A model generated the notes under the pieces. It was given only the letters and a program-made list of their open reading frames with translations. It made no database searches and had not been told where the DNA came from. From Strobilurus pachycystidiatus (taxonomy: Eukaryota; Basidiomycota; Agaricomycetes; Agaricales; Physalacriaceae): a DNA stretch of 64,000 bases. This document shows, in pieces, positions 53,471 to 63,799 of this stretch (its first letter is position 1; the number at the start of each line of letters is the position of its first letter). The stretch lies in assembly GCA_019915135.1 (NCBI GenBank), contig JAHLMK010000001.1, positions 4,650,001-4,714,000 of the forward strand, read 5' to 3'. Both the position numbers and the translations under genes were made by a program.

Positions 53471-53560
53471 CTTTCTAGCTTAGTGGAATGCACTCGTCCG
53501 GATGGTGATCATTTTTTATTAGGCAGGACGTGGGTTCAATCCCACTCCGTAACAACTTGA
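53471..53560 (+). repeat. tRNA-derived SINE-like head
   Basis: A polymerase III A-box-like TAGCTTAGTGGA (53476-53487) is followed 57 bases later by a perfect B-box, GGTTCAATCCC (53533-53543). The flanking arms do not pair as an acceptor stem and no anticodon arm is convincing, so it is a tRNA-like promoter rather than a working tRNA. Confidence 0.55.
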
Positions 53561-53619
53561 ACCAGCAGCTGAACTTAGAGAAATCGAAAGTTCAACCATC
53601 ACTAGAGATCTTCACGAGT

Positions 53620-54025
53620 CATTAGAAGTAGAGGATATCCTTGATCCGAACCTTGACTTTGATCCGAAGTTCAAATCATTAACATGTCAATGATCCGAAC
53701 CTAAGGATCATTGTAAGGATCAAGGTTCATTCACTGAAGGTAAAAATGATTGAAGGATCATTGTTGAATCATTAACTTTATGCAAATACAAGTACAGAAA
53801 AGCTTCCACAATACTTAAACAGCTTTCAATGGTACATATTGATGACTATGCATGCATATACTATCAGACATCAGACATCTATCACCCAAACATAGAAGGA
53901 TCATTCAATGATCCTTGATTCGAACTGCTCAATGATCCGAACTTAAGGATCATTGAAAGGATCAAGGTTTATTTAATTTTGGAGAGGATATCCTCTCTGA
54001 GGATCAAGGTTCAGATCATTGAATA
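53620..54025. repeat. Foldback repeat cluster of GATCC/GGATC words
   Basis: CAATGATCCGAACCTAAGGATCATTG-type palindromes occur at 53688-53713 and 53930-53955, and GAGGATATCC occurs near 53631 and 53983. AAGGATCAAGGTT recurs several times. The AT-rich block directly follows the SINE-like head and may be its body. Confidence 0.6.
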
Positions 54026-54208
54026 ACTCGTGGGGATCTCTAACCATCACGTGGCCGGCCCGGCTAACATGACTCATCACAGATGATGGATCCCACAGCG
54101 ACTTGTGCACTCCTGCCACACCAATTGCATTGCCACAGCTTCCTACCTGGATCTACGGTACGTCAATCTACGCATTTATCAACAGAATGTTATTTGACCC
54201 TTTTGGAC

Positions 54209-57005
54209 TCAAGATGCGTCCTTGTCGGCAAACCTCCGCACACCATCCAACATCCAGGCCGCATCTTTGACCGCCTCGCGCCAATCCTCCAGCAGTGCCT
54301 CCTCGTTCCCTCCTGCATCTGGGATGGCCACCTTCCACACCCATAGCGACACCACCACACTCAGCCATCCATTCACCCCGCGACACGCCAGATTTCCCCA
54401 TTCACGACCGAACTTGTCGCGTACCCACCGCCCATCAACATTCTCTCTCCACTCTGGCTGCATGCCGTCCCACCAGCGCTGATACGCGGTTCGGTGAGCC
54501 TCCAATGACAGCTTTTCCGACCCTAGAGTTAACATCCGCTTCGGCAGTTTTTTCTGTCTTGACAGACGTCCATCCGCGACCCATTTTCCGATATACTCTG
54601 GACGCCCCGGCGCGGGCAATCCGCCGCTGGCTCCAAATTCATCATCCGCCTCCCGAATCGCCCACAGACTCAAAAGCTCTTGAAAGCACACATCCTCCTC
54701 CTTCACGAAGAACTCGTACGGCTCGCGAAACCACGCTGGAGCCTCGATCAACGCCGACGCGACGGCAACGCGCATGTCCTCGTTTCCGTCATCGTCCTCC
54801 GAGAAGTCTGGCACATCATCATATTCGTTGGTGCTCATTGTCGTTTGGCTGGCAGCGGCGGTTCGCGATCGTGTTGATCGTCTCCGGTCGGGCAAGGTGT
54901 CCGTATCCCTCGACTGACTCCGGGTCGAGTGCGCTGAAATAGGCTGTTCAGGCGACTGCTCATGCGGAGATGCATGCGGAGATGCAGTTGGTTCGGCCGA
55001 CTTCGACGAGGCACGCGGTTGAGACGACGATGCTGGTGGTTCGGGCGACGATGCTGGTGGTTCGGGCGACGATGCTGGTGGTTCGGGCGACGATGCACGA
55101 GCTGGTTCGGGCGACGATGCAGGTGGTTCGGGCGACGATGCACGAGCTGGTTCAGGCGACGATGCAGGTGGATCGGGCGATGTCTCGGGACGAGATGCGG
55201 TTGGAAGTGATGATGCTGTGGAGGCGGCTTGCCCCAGCGCTGATCCAAGGTTCCCGTTCTGCGTACTGGGAGTGGTTGTGGTGGTTGTGTTGGTCTGGGT
55301 GTTGGTGGACGCCGCCGCGGTCATTGGCCCAGCATTGGCCTCATTCGCTCTCGTTACAGCCGTCGCGACAGGAACTGGGCGAGGGCGCGTTGTCTCCGTG
55401 ACCTGTCGAATTTCGCGCGCTTGGCGTCCCTCAGCCGATCCTGGGAGTCTCCTTGTCACCGTTGAGGTTGTGTTTTGACCCGACGGGCCTGCGTTTGCAC
55501 GGGAGCCTGCGTTTGCACGGGAGCCGGCTGGTGTTGTATCGGTTGTTTTCGTTCCTCCCACCCTTCGCTTTTTGGCCGGCATCGTTGTTGTTGACAATTT
55601 TCTCACCCTTTTTTTGCCCTTCTTCTTCTTGGCTCCGCCTTCGCCATCGCCGCCTTCCTCATCCTCATCGACATCCTCCTCCTCCTCGTCGTCTTCGTCG
55701 TCATCGTCGTCGTTATCATCTTCAGGATCCGTCAAAGAGTCCTCCTCAAGCACCCGTTGGTCGACTTCTTTGATCAGCTGGTCGTATGCGACCTCATCGG
55801 GCGTCGCCGGCGGGATGACTCCTGTCGGTAGGCGAGCAGCAGCAAAATCGGCAGGCGAAAACGCGGTCTTGAGATATTCGATGATGTGGAGGCGCCATTG
55901 TTCAAAAGCATCTTTATTCCACCCGACCAAAGTCACCGGGGTGGGATCACTATTTTTCCCGGAGCACATTCTGCAAGGTGTGTGTTACAGAACATCGGAT
56001 TCAAGGAAAATGAAATCGACTCACGTTATGACTCCAGGCTCCCCTCCTTTGGCAGGTAACGGGCCAGCCGCATGCACGATGATTTGTACCCCACAAAGCT
56101 TTGATACGCCAGCAAGGATCGGTTGGAAGAATCGTGGAAGGTTTGCAATCAGTCTAACATGTTCGTCATTAACACTTATTCCCTAACAGCAACATTGGGA
56201 CTTACTTGGCTCGTACTACTGGGTCTGTCGATGGTGGCCCGCTCAACGCATCCTTATACTCTTGCTGCGCGCGCTTCCCTTCGGCCTTTGCCTTCTCCCT
56301 CCACTCGTCGCGCTCCTCTGGCGACAACGCCGCAAATGTCTCCCGCGCCACCGTCTGACGGAAGGCGTGCCCGTACGTCTCTCCTGTTTGGATTCCGGCC
56401 GCGACCTCCTCGCTCCATGCACGCGCTACCAAATCGTCCAACGCGTCCTTGTTGGCGACCTGCCATTCCTGATAGGCCTGTCGCGCTTTTTTGGGTCGCC
56501 GCATCCCGGTCAGCTGGACGAGAAGGTGGGCGTATGGATCATGAATGAGTCCGGAGCGTAAATTGATGCGGATGCGACGACGACGCCTCGCACGGTACAT
56601 CAACCATCGCCGAATAGCCTGAGTTCATACATCAGTAAGAAATTTACGCTCCCCGCGAATGTCACTCACTGCCTTTCTCTCCTTTATAACCTGGCGCTTC
56701 CTCTTTGTTTCGTCGGCGTCAAGGTCCTCAGGCAATGGGGGATGCGCAGTGTCGATATCCCTCCAACTTTTGTCCGGCTCGCTGCTGAACGGATCCGTTC
56801 CGAGGGGGAGGCGCCAGGGGAAGATGGTAAAGTATTTCAGGTAGATTTTTCTCAGAGCCTCCGCCTCGCTGACGTATCCTGCCTCCAGCGCCTCAGTGTA
56901 CATCGGCAGCTCCTCTAGCAAGAATTCACTACGGCCGCCCCGAGCCCATCCCTTCTCGCTCTTGAGCTCGGATAGAGGCTTGGGAGCACGAGCTTTACGC
57001 GTCAT
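54209..57005 (-). CDS. Large disordered protein with HMG-box-like helices
   Basis: Exon 1 starts at 57005 (MTRKARAPKPLSELKSEKGW) and ends at 56670. Intron 56619-56669 joins it in frame to AIRRWLMYRARRRRRIRI and an HMG-like helical part (FAALSPEERDEWREKAKAEG). A second intron (about 56157-56207) leads to LIANLPRFFQPILAGVSKL, and a third to MCSGKNSDPTPVTLVGWNKD and EQWRLHIIEYLKTAF. The rest is acidic (about 25 Asp/Glu in a row of mixed order), basic (KKKKGKKRVRK, AKKRRVGG), and then Ser/Pro-rich with tandem SSPEPPA. A folded C-terminus reads PAWFREPYEFFVKEEDVCFQ, YQRWWDGMQPEWRENVDGRW, ending at 54209. It is probably a nuclear protein of a family found repeatedly in agaricomycetes. Function unknown; it looks intact. 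Confidence 0.65.
55020..55185 (+). repeat. Minisatellite coding Ser-Pro-Glu-Pro repeats
   Basis: GGTTCGGGCGACGATGC-type units (18-27 bases) repeat about eight times inside the minus-strand gene and encode SSPEPPA/SSPEPARA. Length is likely to vary between strains. Confidence 0.8.
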
Positions 57006-57395
57006 TGTGAAAGCACAGAGCTGGCAAACTAAAGGTAACCGTGATGGCGCATTGGCAGTACCTCAAGACTAATTCCAATTCCAGTGGTGGCGTCACTTTC
57101 CAAGCGCGAATGGCATATGGTTGCAGGGGCACCTTTGGAGACCGCCGTCTTCTCCTTCCAAATTGGATTTCAGGCTGGCGGACCGCGCGCTGGCGGCCCG
57201 CGCGTATCTCGGCATCGGCATAATTTTATTACACAGTCTAGAACCCAATTCTGTCTACTACACGTACCACATGCTTCAAACATTGGGCTAGCTGGATGGG
57301 GTATTTTGGCTGGTCGTGGATATTTAATTTGCGCGGCTCATACTTGTCTTATCATCCTCAATCGGAAGTTTGTTTGCTCTATCACATTCCCCGTC
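57006..57395. promoter_or_regulatory. Divergent intergenic region
   Basis: 390 bases separate the start of the minus-strand gene (57005) from the start of the plus-strand gene (57396), so both promoters lie here. Repeated GGCGGACCGCGCGCTGGCGG-type GC words occur at 57175-57205; no sure TATA box. Confidence 0.35.
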
Positions 57396-58428
57396 ATGAT
57401 CGAGACCCACCACATCATACTCACCGATTCTGACTCCTCTGGCGAGGAGGTTTTGGACTATGCATCTGCCACCGACTTCTTAACCGATGGGGTGAACGAC
57501 ACCGAGGATGAACGATTTTGCAACCTCATTGCGTCCCTGGATCTTTCCGATGTCGCAGGTGTGTCGAATCTGGAACTCCAATCTGTTCGTCTTTGAGCTA
57601 TTGCATACAGCCTCCGCGCCTCAAGCAATTCCTGCTACTCCTGTCAGGCCGCCTCGTCCAGCAGCTTCTCAGGTGGCGACCCCGCGGGGACGTGGCGACG
57701 ACGAGGACGAAGCTACGCCTACCTATGTCGTTCACTCTCCGGCAGGCAGTCAGTATTACAAGCAATGGTGAGATATCAATGACTCCGCTTGGATTGCTTA
57801 AGCTATCTATCTCTGACATGATAATTGCTCGTCATTAGGTCCAATGCTGGGCGCATGTCACAGCAACCGGACACCGTTGTCCGCCGACTCACCGCACGCT
57901 CCAGCCAACGCACACCACCCTCCTCGGCTTATGTAGTCTTCATCGGCCGTATTCCAGCTGCCTACCGTCAGTGGCGTGATGCGGAACCTTCCGTCAGTGG
58001 GGTTTCCAATGCTCTGCACTGCTCCTACCCAAGCTACGTGGAAGCCTGCGCAGCCTTCGAATATGCCCGGGAGTATGGCCTTACACGCACCCCAGGTTTG
58101 CGATTTCCTCGTCCGCGAGCTATTCCTAACCTGGAAGACATTCTTGCCCTTCTGGAAACTGGTCCACCCCCTGCCACTCCTTTGACGACGGGAAACACGG
58201 GCTGGTATTGCGTCTTTCAGGGCCTCGTGCCTGGTGTCTATCCTTCATTGTGAGTCGATCCGAAATATGAAATTCCCTCCAGCTCTGACAGACGAAAGAA
58301 TCGAGGCGTCCATACACACTGTTGGGATCTCGGGAGCGATTCACAAAGCTGCTCCAGACTTTGAAACCGCCCGTCGCAGATTCAAGAGGGCGGTGCTGGA
58401 TGGATCCGTTAGATATCTTTCTGCTTGA
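57396..58428 (+). CDS. Protein with two RNase H1 N-terminal-type domains
   Basis: Four exons: 57396-57558, 57611-57767, 57839-58249 and 58299-58428, all in phase, 286 residues. The acidic N-terminus (MIETHHIILTDSDSSGEE) and Pro-rich linker precede YVVFIGRIPAAYRQWRDAEP (from residue 138) with HCSYPSYVEACAAFEYARE, the RNase H1 N-terminal / Cauli_VI fold that binds RNA-DNA hybrids. A second, poorer copy starts at about 229 (WYCVFQGLVPGVYPSL, then FETARRRFKRAV). No catalytic RNase H domain is present, so it is more likely a hybrid-binding or packaging-type protein than a nuclease. Intact; it pairs head-to-head with the 54.2-57.0 kb gene. Confidence 0.75.
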
Positions 58429-58493
58429 GTACTTGATGTATTAATCTTATTCGCACAATCCCGGAAGCAGACAATCAACGTGTATTTATTCTC

Positions 58494-59185
58494 TCAGTCA
58501 TTGGTCTCCTCTGGTGCGAACGATGTACAACGTAAGGTCAAGTTCTCAATAGCATCGTCCAATCCCCCAGCTGCGTTATGCGCCGCAATGTCCTTGAGAT
58601 AATCAATGAGACGGATGAAGTGTCTGTTGATATCGATGGCCGTGTCCCATGCTTCCCCCTCGGCGGCCTGGATGGCGATGAGAGCGTGGCCAGCTGCACG
58701 CACCGGGCGGAAAACAGCCTTGACGCCGGCCATCTCGATGTTGATATATGCCGAGGGGTCTGCATCCGCTTGTGCACGAAGCGCCACTTTCCACGCGTAA
58801 TCGCGAGGACAGCCTCCAGTAGTCGCCAGTAGTTTGATAAAATGAGCCTTGGCCAGCGAAACGTACTCGCTCTGCATACTGCAAAGCAGGTACATGAATT
58901 AGTCGCGAAATGCATGTGGTAGGTAGTGGGACGTACACAGTTACGCGTTCATCGCGCAACGGTGCATCCATCTCGTTGGCCTCCCGAGCCTGTTGAGCAG
59001 CCCGTCGGTTCGCATATGTCTGTTTACGTCGCTCGCTGATAGCATTACGATGTCTAATAACGCTTGTCAGGCTAATGGCCACAGACAGCGAACCTAAGAC
59101 TTACTTTTCTTCATAACGCTTTCGCCTCAACCTGAGACCCTCTCGCCTTTCCTCATCCGTTTGATACTTCGTTGGTCGCACCATG
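58494..59185 (-). CDS. Basic helical protein, unknown function
   Basis: Three exons from ATG at 59185: MVRPTKYQTDEERREGLRLR, then KHRNAISERRKQTYANRRAA (very basic), then across an intron MQSEYVSLAKAHFIKLLATT and a helical region ending at 58494. Introns near 59060-59105 and 58885-58935 have good sites and keep frame. The first part resembles the basic helix of many nucleic-acid binding proteins but fits no family I can name. Tail-to-tail with the RNase H1-domain gene. Confidence 0.5.
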
Positions 59186-59557
59186 TAGAAGGCAGAGTTT
59201 ACGAGGGTTCAAAGAAGGGTCGGTCGCGAGAGACTGGTGTCACCGTGGACGGAGAGGTTGTCCGATGAAGGTGATCACTAGACAAGTCTGAGCCCACCCA
59301 GTTTCGCATAAGTGATCAGCATGTCGCCTCAGATTTGCACGACTTTAACTACACTTTTACCATACATCAACCGGACCTTTACCTGACTTTTACCACCCTT
59401 CACCATACATTAACTGACAATTACCAGACCTTAACCGACGGTAACGATACTTTTACCCGACCTAAACTGCACACCCTCGACGACAGTCGTACTCTGAGAG
59501 TCTCTCTTTCCGACGGCACCAAAAACATGACTTTCAATCGCTTTCATTCACACAATA
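59186..59557. other. Intergenic, nothing recognised
   Basis: A plus frame at 59335-59589 is Thr/Asp/His-rich and repetitive (short TTTACC/TTAACC words) and is probably not a gene. Confidence 0.4.
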
Positions 59558-60550
59558 TTATACCAGGCCAATTGGGCCACACGATGTAGCACTACTATGT
59601 CTATTGCAGCGGCCTATTGCCATATTCCGGCCCACGCCCAATGAGATCGAATGCCAGCTACGAGACGAGACGTCACGAACATCCTTCCAATCTCGATATA
59701 GTGGACTGCTCACCGATTCATGGCCTGCCAAGGCCTCAGCAGCTGCTCGAAGCTCTGGAAAAGCTTGAAATAGCCCGGGCAGCTCTTGGTGAGGAATGCG
59801 TCCGGCCGACGCAGCTTCCTCCTCGGTCTCCTCGATGATAGGAATGTCTGGGAAGGCGCGACGCAGCTCGTCAATATCGTCCCCGACGTAGGACGTCGCA
59901 GGATCTCCAATGCCTGTCAGAACGACGGTGACATTCAAACGGCAGTAATACGTACCTGGCGGGGGTCGTGGTGCATCATCGGGCCAGCCAAGGATGTGCA
60001 AGAGCCGGTACCAGTTCAAATCGCGAGCGTTGAGACCGATGGCCTTGCGAAACGTCTTCCGAAAGACGTAAGAGTTGAGGAGCCGGCATAGGTGAGCGAG
60101 ATCGGCATTCGTGAGGACACCGCAGTTGCCAATTGGCTCAATAAGCCATGGTGCGTTAGACCGAGTCAGACGGCCGCGGAGGGGCTCCTGCATCTGATAG
60201 ATATCGGGGATGCCGTCTTTCGCCTCCTGCTCGTAGTCTCGGATGGGGGCGGGAACACCTGCGCAGACAATCATGAGAGGCGCGGAAAACAACAGTATGG
60301 TGGTCGTCATGCACGCTGTGGTGGCTTAACCTTGGTATCACGAATGTAGATGGGGCGATTCTTGCGCAGCTCGGCCTCGATGAAACTACAACAACAAATG
60401 AATGGAATGGGCACAGCGCGAAAGGAATACTCACCGCTGTGCATGTCGGCTTGCTCTCCAACGGGGCGCGTGGTGTTCGAGGTACACCATGACGGAGTCA
60501 AGCAGGCAGGGAAGGTAGACGAAAATGAAGGCAAGGAAATTCCTCGGCAT
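59558..60550 (-). CDS. Member A of a local three-gene family
   Basis: Start ATG at 60550 gives a hydrophobic N-terminus (MPRNFLAFIFVYLPCLLDSV), then VYLEHHAPRWRASRHAQR. An intron near 60395-60430 joins FIEAELRKNRPIYIRDTKV, and another near 60270-60325 joins VPAPIRDYEQEAKDGIPD. The shared motif is APWLIEPIGNCGVLTNADLA...FRKAIGLNARDLNWYRLLHI LGW. An acidic stretch (IPIIEETEEEAASAG) and a poorly conserved tail follow. The genes at 61826-62623 and 63103-63799 share the motif. The N-terminal hydrophobic segment may be a signal or anchor. Function unknown. Confidence 0.5.
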
Positions 60551-60690
60551 GCTCCCAAACCTGCATGGCAGTATAAGTCCAAGTTGGGTTAACGATCGAT
60601 CAATCAGTCATAATCCATCAACCGGCCCGTTCGGCTTTGTTATAAGTAAGTTTCAAGACATTGCACTGTGACCCGTACTTACTTCCACAT

Positions 60691-61580
60691 GTCTTCTGCA
60701 GCGCACGAGCAGACTTGTCTCTTCCGCAGCCCGGCTCGAGTGGGTCCGGGCCACGACGGAGAAGGTATCGAACGCGTCTGGGACGCGCTGTCCAATGCCT
60801 TTGTTGACGCACCTCCTCCTGGTATGTTATGTTTACGATACATCGCGGACAGGCCACTTATGCTACCCTCAGCGCAGGAGACACCTAGCGACGCGCTTCA
60901 TGTTAAAGATGGACCGCCTACTGTGGCCGTACACGACGACTCCGGTGAGTTTCACAGAAGACGTAGCCGCACCCAGACTCACGCAGTCGGTCGTTGTAGA
61001 GACCGATGACGATATGCCAGCGCTCTGGTGTAAGTACTCAATGCTCTCAATACTTCAGGCTACTCATACTCCTGATTTAGCCGAAGAAGAGTGGCAGCGC
61101 TACGAGCAAGATGCCCTTAGACTCAGAGCTGCCAAGGAGCAGGGTCCTCGTACGTTTGGTTCACGTCGAGCAGATATAACCAACCAACTCATTACTCTTT
61201 AGGCGTTGACTATTGTGATGAGCTCCCGGCCGCCCTTTTGACACCGGATGGGGACGCCAATGACCGAGCTCGAGCACACCGGGACCGTTACGCCAGGACC
61301 GTCGCACAGAGCGCCACCGGTACGTTGACGCTTCTGAAACTAGACAGGATACATCTGATCAATATTTTTAGACGACAACGACGATGAGCAGTTCGTACTC
61401 CCGGACGACTACATCACCGGTGATCCCTACACCGACGCCTTCAACGAGCTTGCCATGCGTCCCCTCAAGCGGGTGTACGGCTTATTGTTTGATCCTACCC
61501 CTTACCTGGAGTGGCATGAGGTGGCTGCCATTTGCGATCCTGAGACGCTCCGCGAGGTGTCAGACTCTTTCAGACCCTAG
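60691..61580 (+). CDS. Multi-exon acidic protein, unknown function
   Basis: Start at about 60691 (MSSAAHEQTCLFRSPARVGP). Five or six small exons with GT...AG introns follow: HDGEGIERVWDALSNAF, then ETPSDALHVKDGPPTVAV, VVVETDDDMPALW, EEEWQRYEQDALRLRAAKEQ, VDYCDELPAALLTPDGDAND, and a last exon DDNDDEQFVLPDDYITGDPY...AAICDPETLREVSDSFRP ending at 61580. The early block HDGEGIERVW resembles the DGEG-x-ER-x-W motif of KDZ transposases, but nothing else of a transposase is seen. Exon joints were not all verified. Confidence 0.4.
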
Positions 61581-61825
61581 TCACATTTCGCTAGCTGTGC
61601 CTTCGAATCCAAGCCGTTTGCCATAAGATAGCAAGAATTGATTTTCACACTTCTGTTCGGCATTTGCCAAGAATGAATCTCAATATTGAATGTTCCAAGA
61701 ATAATTATGTAACAGAGACTTTTGCCATATCTACCAAAAATTGTGGCCATCGGGGAGAAGGTAGATAAAGAATCATAGGATGTTATTGAACACAATGTGG
61801 ACATATGGTGAAATTAGCTAGCTCT

Positions 61826-62623
61826 TCATTCCATGTTTTCGGGTAATTCCAGCCACATCTGATGCTCCTCTGACAGCATCAAAAGGAAGCGGCCCCAAGC
61901 GAGCGTCGTCTGATGAAGGCCGACAGCCTTTGCAAGGAACCGACAAAAATCAGAACTTGCGCGGCACAACTCTTGAAGGTTGTAGAGGTCGTCACGGATG
62001 ATGATGCCGGATGCTTGGAAGACGCGTAGGAGTGGTCCAAAACCCCATCCTCGGAGCACGGAGGCAATGTATGGTCCGACACGATTATCCTCAACGATGT
62101 AACGACGGTGTCGGTGTGGTCGTCCTACAAATGCAAGATGAGCAGTGATTTGGAAAGTCCGGCTAGGAGTGAACATACGCAGCCCGAGACGCAGCTCACG
62201 GGTACCCTGGATGACAACCATTCCCTCGACTTCGGCAATCCCATCGTTGGACTGTCCGACTCCATCCTTCTCATCGTCGGAAGAGTCACATCGCTCATAC
62301 CGCAGGGGACGCTCAGCGCGCATGATCAGTTGAACGTATCTGGATACCGTAAATGTGAATAAGTATGTCAGGTTTGAATATGCTGACCGTTGTGCAGAGA
62401 GGGACGGCTCGCGCGTCAGCTCCAAAGTGAAGGCGTCCTCGCGGCGCTGACGCGTGAACATGACGGGCGCGTGGGGAAGACCGACATAGACGTTATTGAG
62501 AGAGGGCATGAGATTGGAGAAGCGAGAGCCAGAACGCGAAACGACAAGCAGGTCTGACATTTGGGCTGATTGGGCGGGCCGGGCCGTCTGTGGAGAATCT
62601 TGTGGACGCACGCAAGTCAGCAT
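61826..62623 (-). CDS. Member B of the local three-gene family
   Basis: A 265-codon frame that may include unspliced introns. N-terminal part: SDLLVVSRSGSRFSNLMPSL, DAFTLELTREPSLSAQRSAY. The central region is acidic (DSSDDEKDGVGQ). The C-terminus carries the shared motif: WGFGPLLRVFQASGIIIRDD, CRFLAKAVGLHQTTLAWGRF, LLMLSEE. The order G-I/V-hydrophobic...L..L...F...AIG/AVG...W/Y-x-R-h-L is shared with members A and C. Function unknown. Confidence 0.45.
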   Translation of the reverse strand: MLTCVRPQDSPQTARPAQSAQMSDLLVVSRSGSRFSNLMPSLNNVYVGLPHAPVMFTRQRREDAFTLELTREPSLSAQRSAYSNLTYLFTFTVSRYVQLIMRAERPLRYERCDSSDDEKDGVGQSNDGIAEVEGMVVIQGTRELRLGLRMFTPSRTFQITAHLAFVGRPHRHRRYIVEDNRVGPYIASVLRGWGFGPLLRVFQASGIIIRDDLYNLQELCRASSDFCRFLAKAVGLHQTTLAWGRFLLMLSEEHQMWLELPENME

Positions 62624-63102
62624 GTGAACACCGGATAAGTAAAGGCGCAGATCTCAGGGACGCAGGAGCTAGTGTCAGATTAGCCAGGTACAGCAGCAGT
62701 GTGCCAGGTAAATAATGTGATCGCTTTACTTCCAAGGTTGGAAACCGGGCCGCTTCATCATTCCACGTGCAAGCCTTCTTTCGACTTCACGCTCACGTAC
62801 TCTCATCGCGGATCGTATCTTGCGACCGCACCAACCGACTTCATGGACGATTGGACTATAGCATGTCAATAGGCGTCAATGTGGTGAACCGTAGCTCCTG
62901 GATGAGAAGCAGAAGCCTTTCAAGTAAGGTCACGAAGACCCTGGCTCTTGCATGTGAAGGTTTGTCTGGGATCTACAGTATATCCGTGCCTTATGCCCCT
63001 TCTGGTTTCATCTGCAGGCCTTGGCTTTCTCTGGAGTCATACATCACCCTCCATCGCCCCCTCTCTGTGCGTACTATCGGTCTACCACAGTTTACCACTA
63101 TC
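62624..63102. other. Intergenic, nothing sure
   Basis: An in-frame extension upstream of 63103 exists (from 62767) but has no domain and holds intron-like sequence; I treat it as 5' flank. Confidence 0.35.
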
Positions 63103-63799
63103 ATGACCATTTTTTTTGCTAATCCCCCAGCTGAGCGTAGCATTGACGAGGACGCTCAAAGGTCAGCTCATCCGAACCCTTTCTCTTCCTCCACCACTAA
63201 TGCGAGGGTACACAGCGAGCTGGCCGAACGCATACGCATTTGTGGCCATCTGGGTGGGCCGCCCTCGCCCGAGCCGTCCAAGAAGAAGAAGAAGATAGGT
63301 ATGTGATTTGAAGCGTTCTAACGATTCACAGTCTCACTCTGTGTCAGCTCCCCATCGCACCATGTCCGACGACCTCCGCGAGGACCTGGCGCGCGTCAAC
63401 GGCGAGTGGTTGATACCCGCCTTCGAGCGTTCCGGCATCGTGGACCGCGCGAAGGTGTATATTCTGGCCGAGTTGCTCGACGATCGTGACACTCGCCGCC
63501 TCTTTCGCCGGGCTATAGGTGTACGGAGCTGGCAAAACAATTATTATCGGATCTTGCAATTTCTTGAGTGGCCCCATAGCGCCGACGCCGCCAACCTCGA
63601 CGACGAGGGTGAGTGAAGTCTTTTCGTGGTTGTCCCTCTGACGAATCTCCAGTTAGATGAATATTTCAACGATGACGACGATATCCAGGAGGCTGCCGAC
63701 GCCAGGGATGCCGGTCAATCGCCTGACTCGGATTCAGACTCTGATTACCATGAACGTGTGCTGGCAATTGAACGTGTGTTGGACGAAGGTTACTACTGA
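63103..63799 (+). CDS. Member C of the local three-gene family
   Basis: Three exons: 63103-63298, 63348-63608 and 63657-63799, all in phase, 199 residues. Exon 1 begins MTIFFANPPAERSIDEDAQR and ends in a Lys run (SKKKKK). Exon 2 holds the shared motif: GEWLIPAFERSGIVDRAKVY, LLDDRDTRRLFRRAIGVRSW, NNYYRILQFLEWP. Exon 3 is acidic (NDDDDIQEAAD, SPDSDSDSDYHERV). It is the shortest and cleanest member. A charged helical adaptor-type protein is all that can be said. Confidence 0.6.

Noticed and set aside
53471..53560. Functional tRNA gene
   Set aside because: A and B boxes are present but the ends do not form an acceptor stem and no anticodon arm is convincing.
54962..55401. Plus-strand frames rich in Arg/Trp or Val
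   Set aside because: They mirror the Ser-Pro-Glu-Pro minisatellite of the minus-strand gene.
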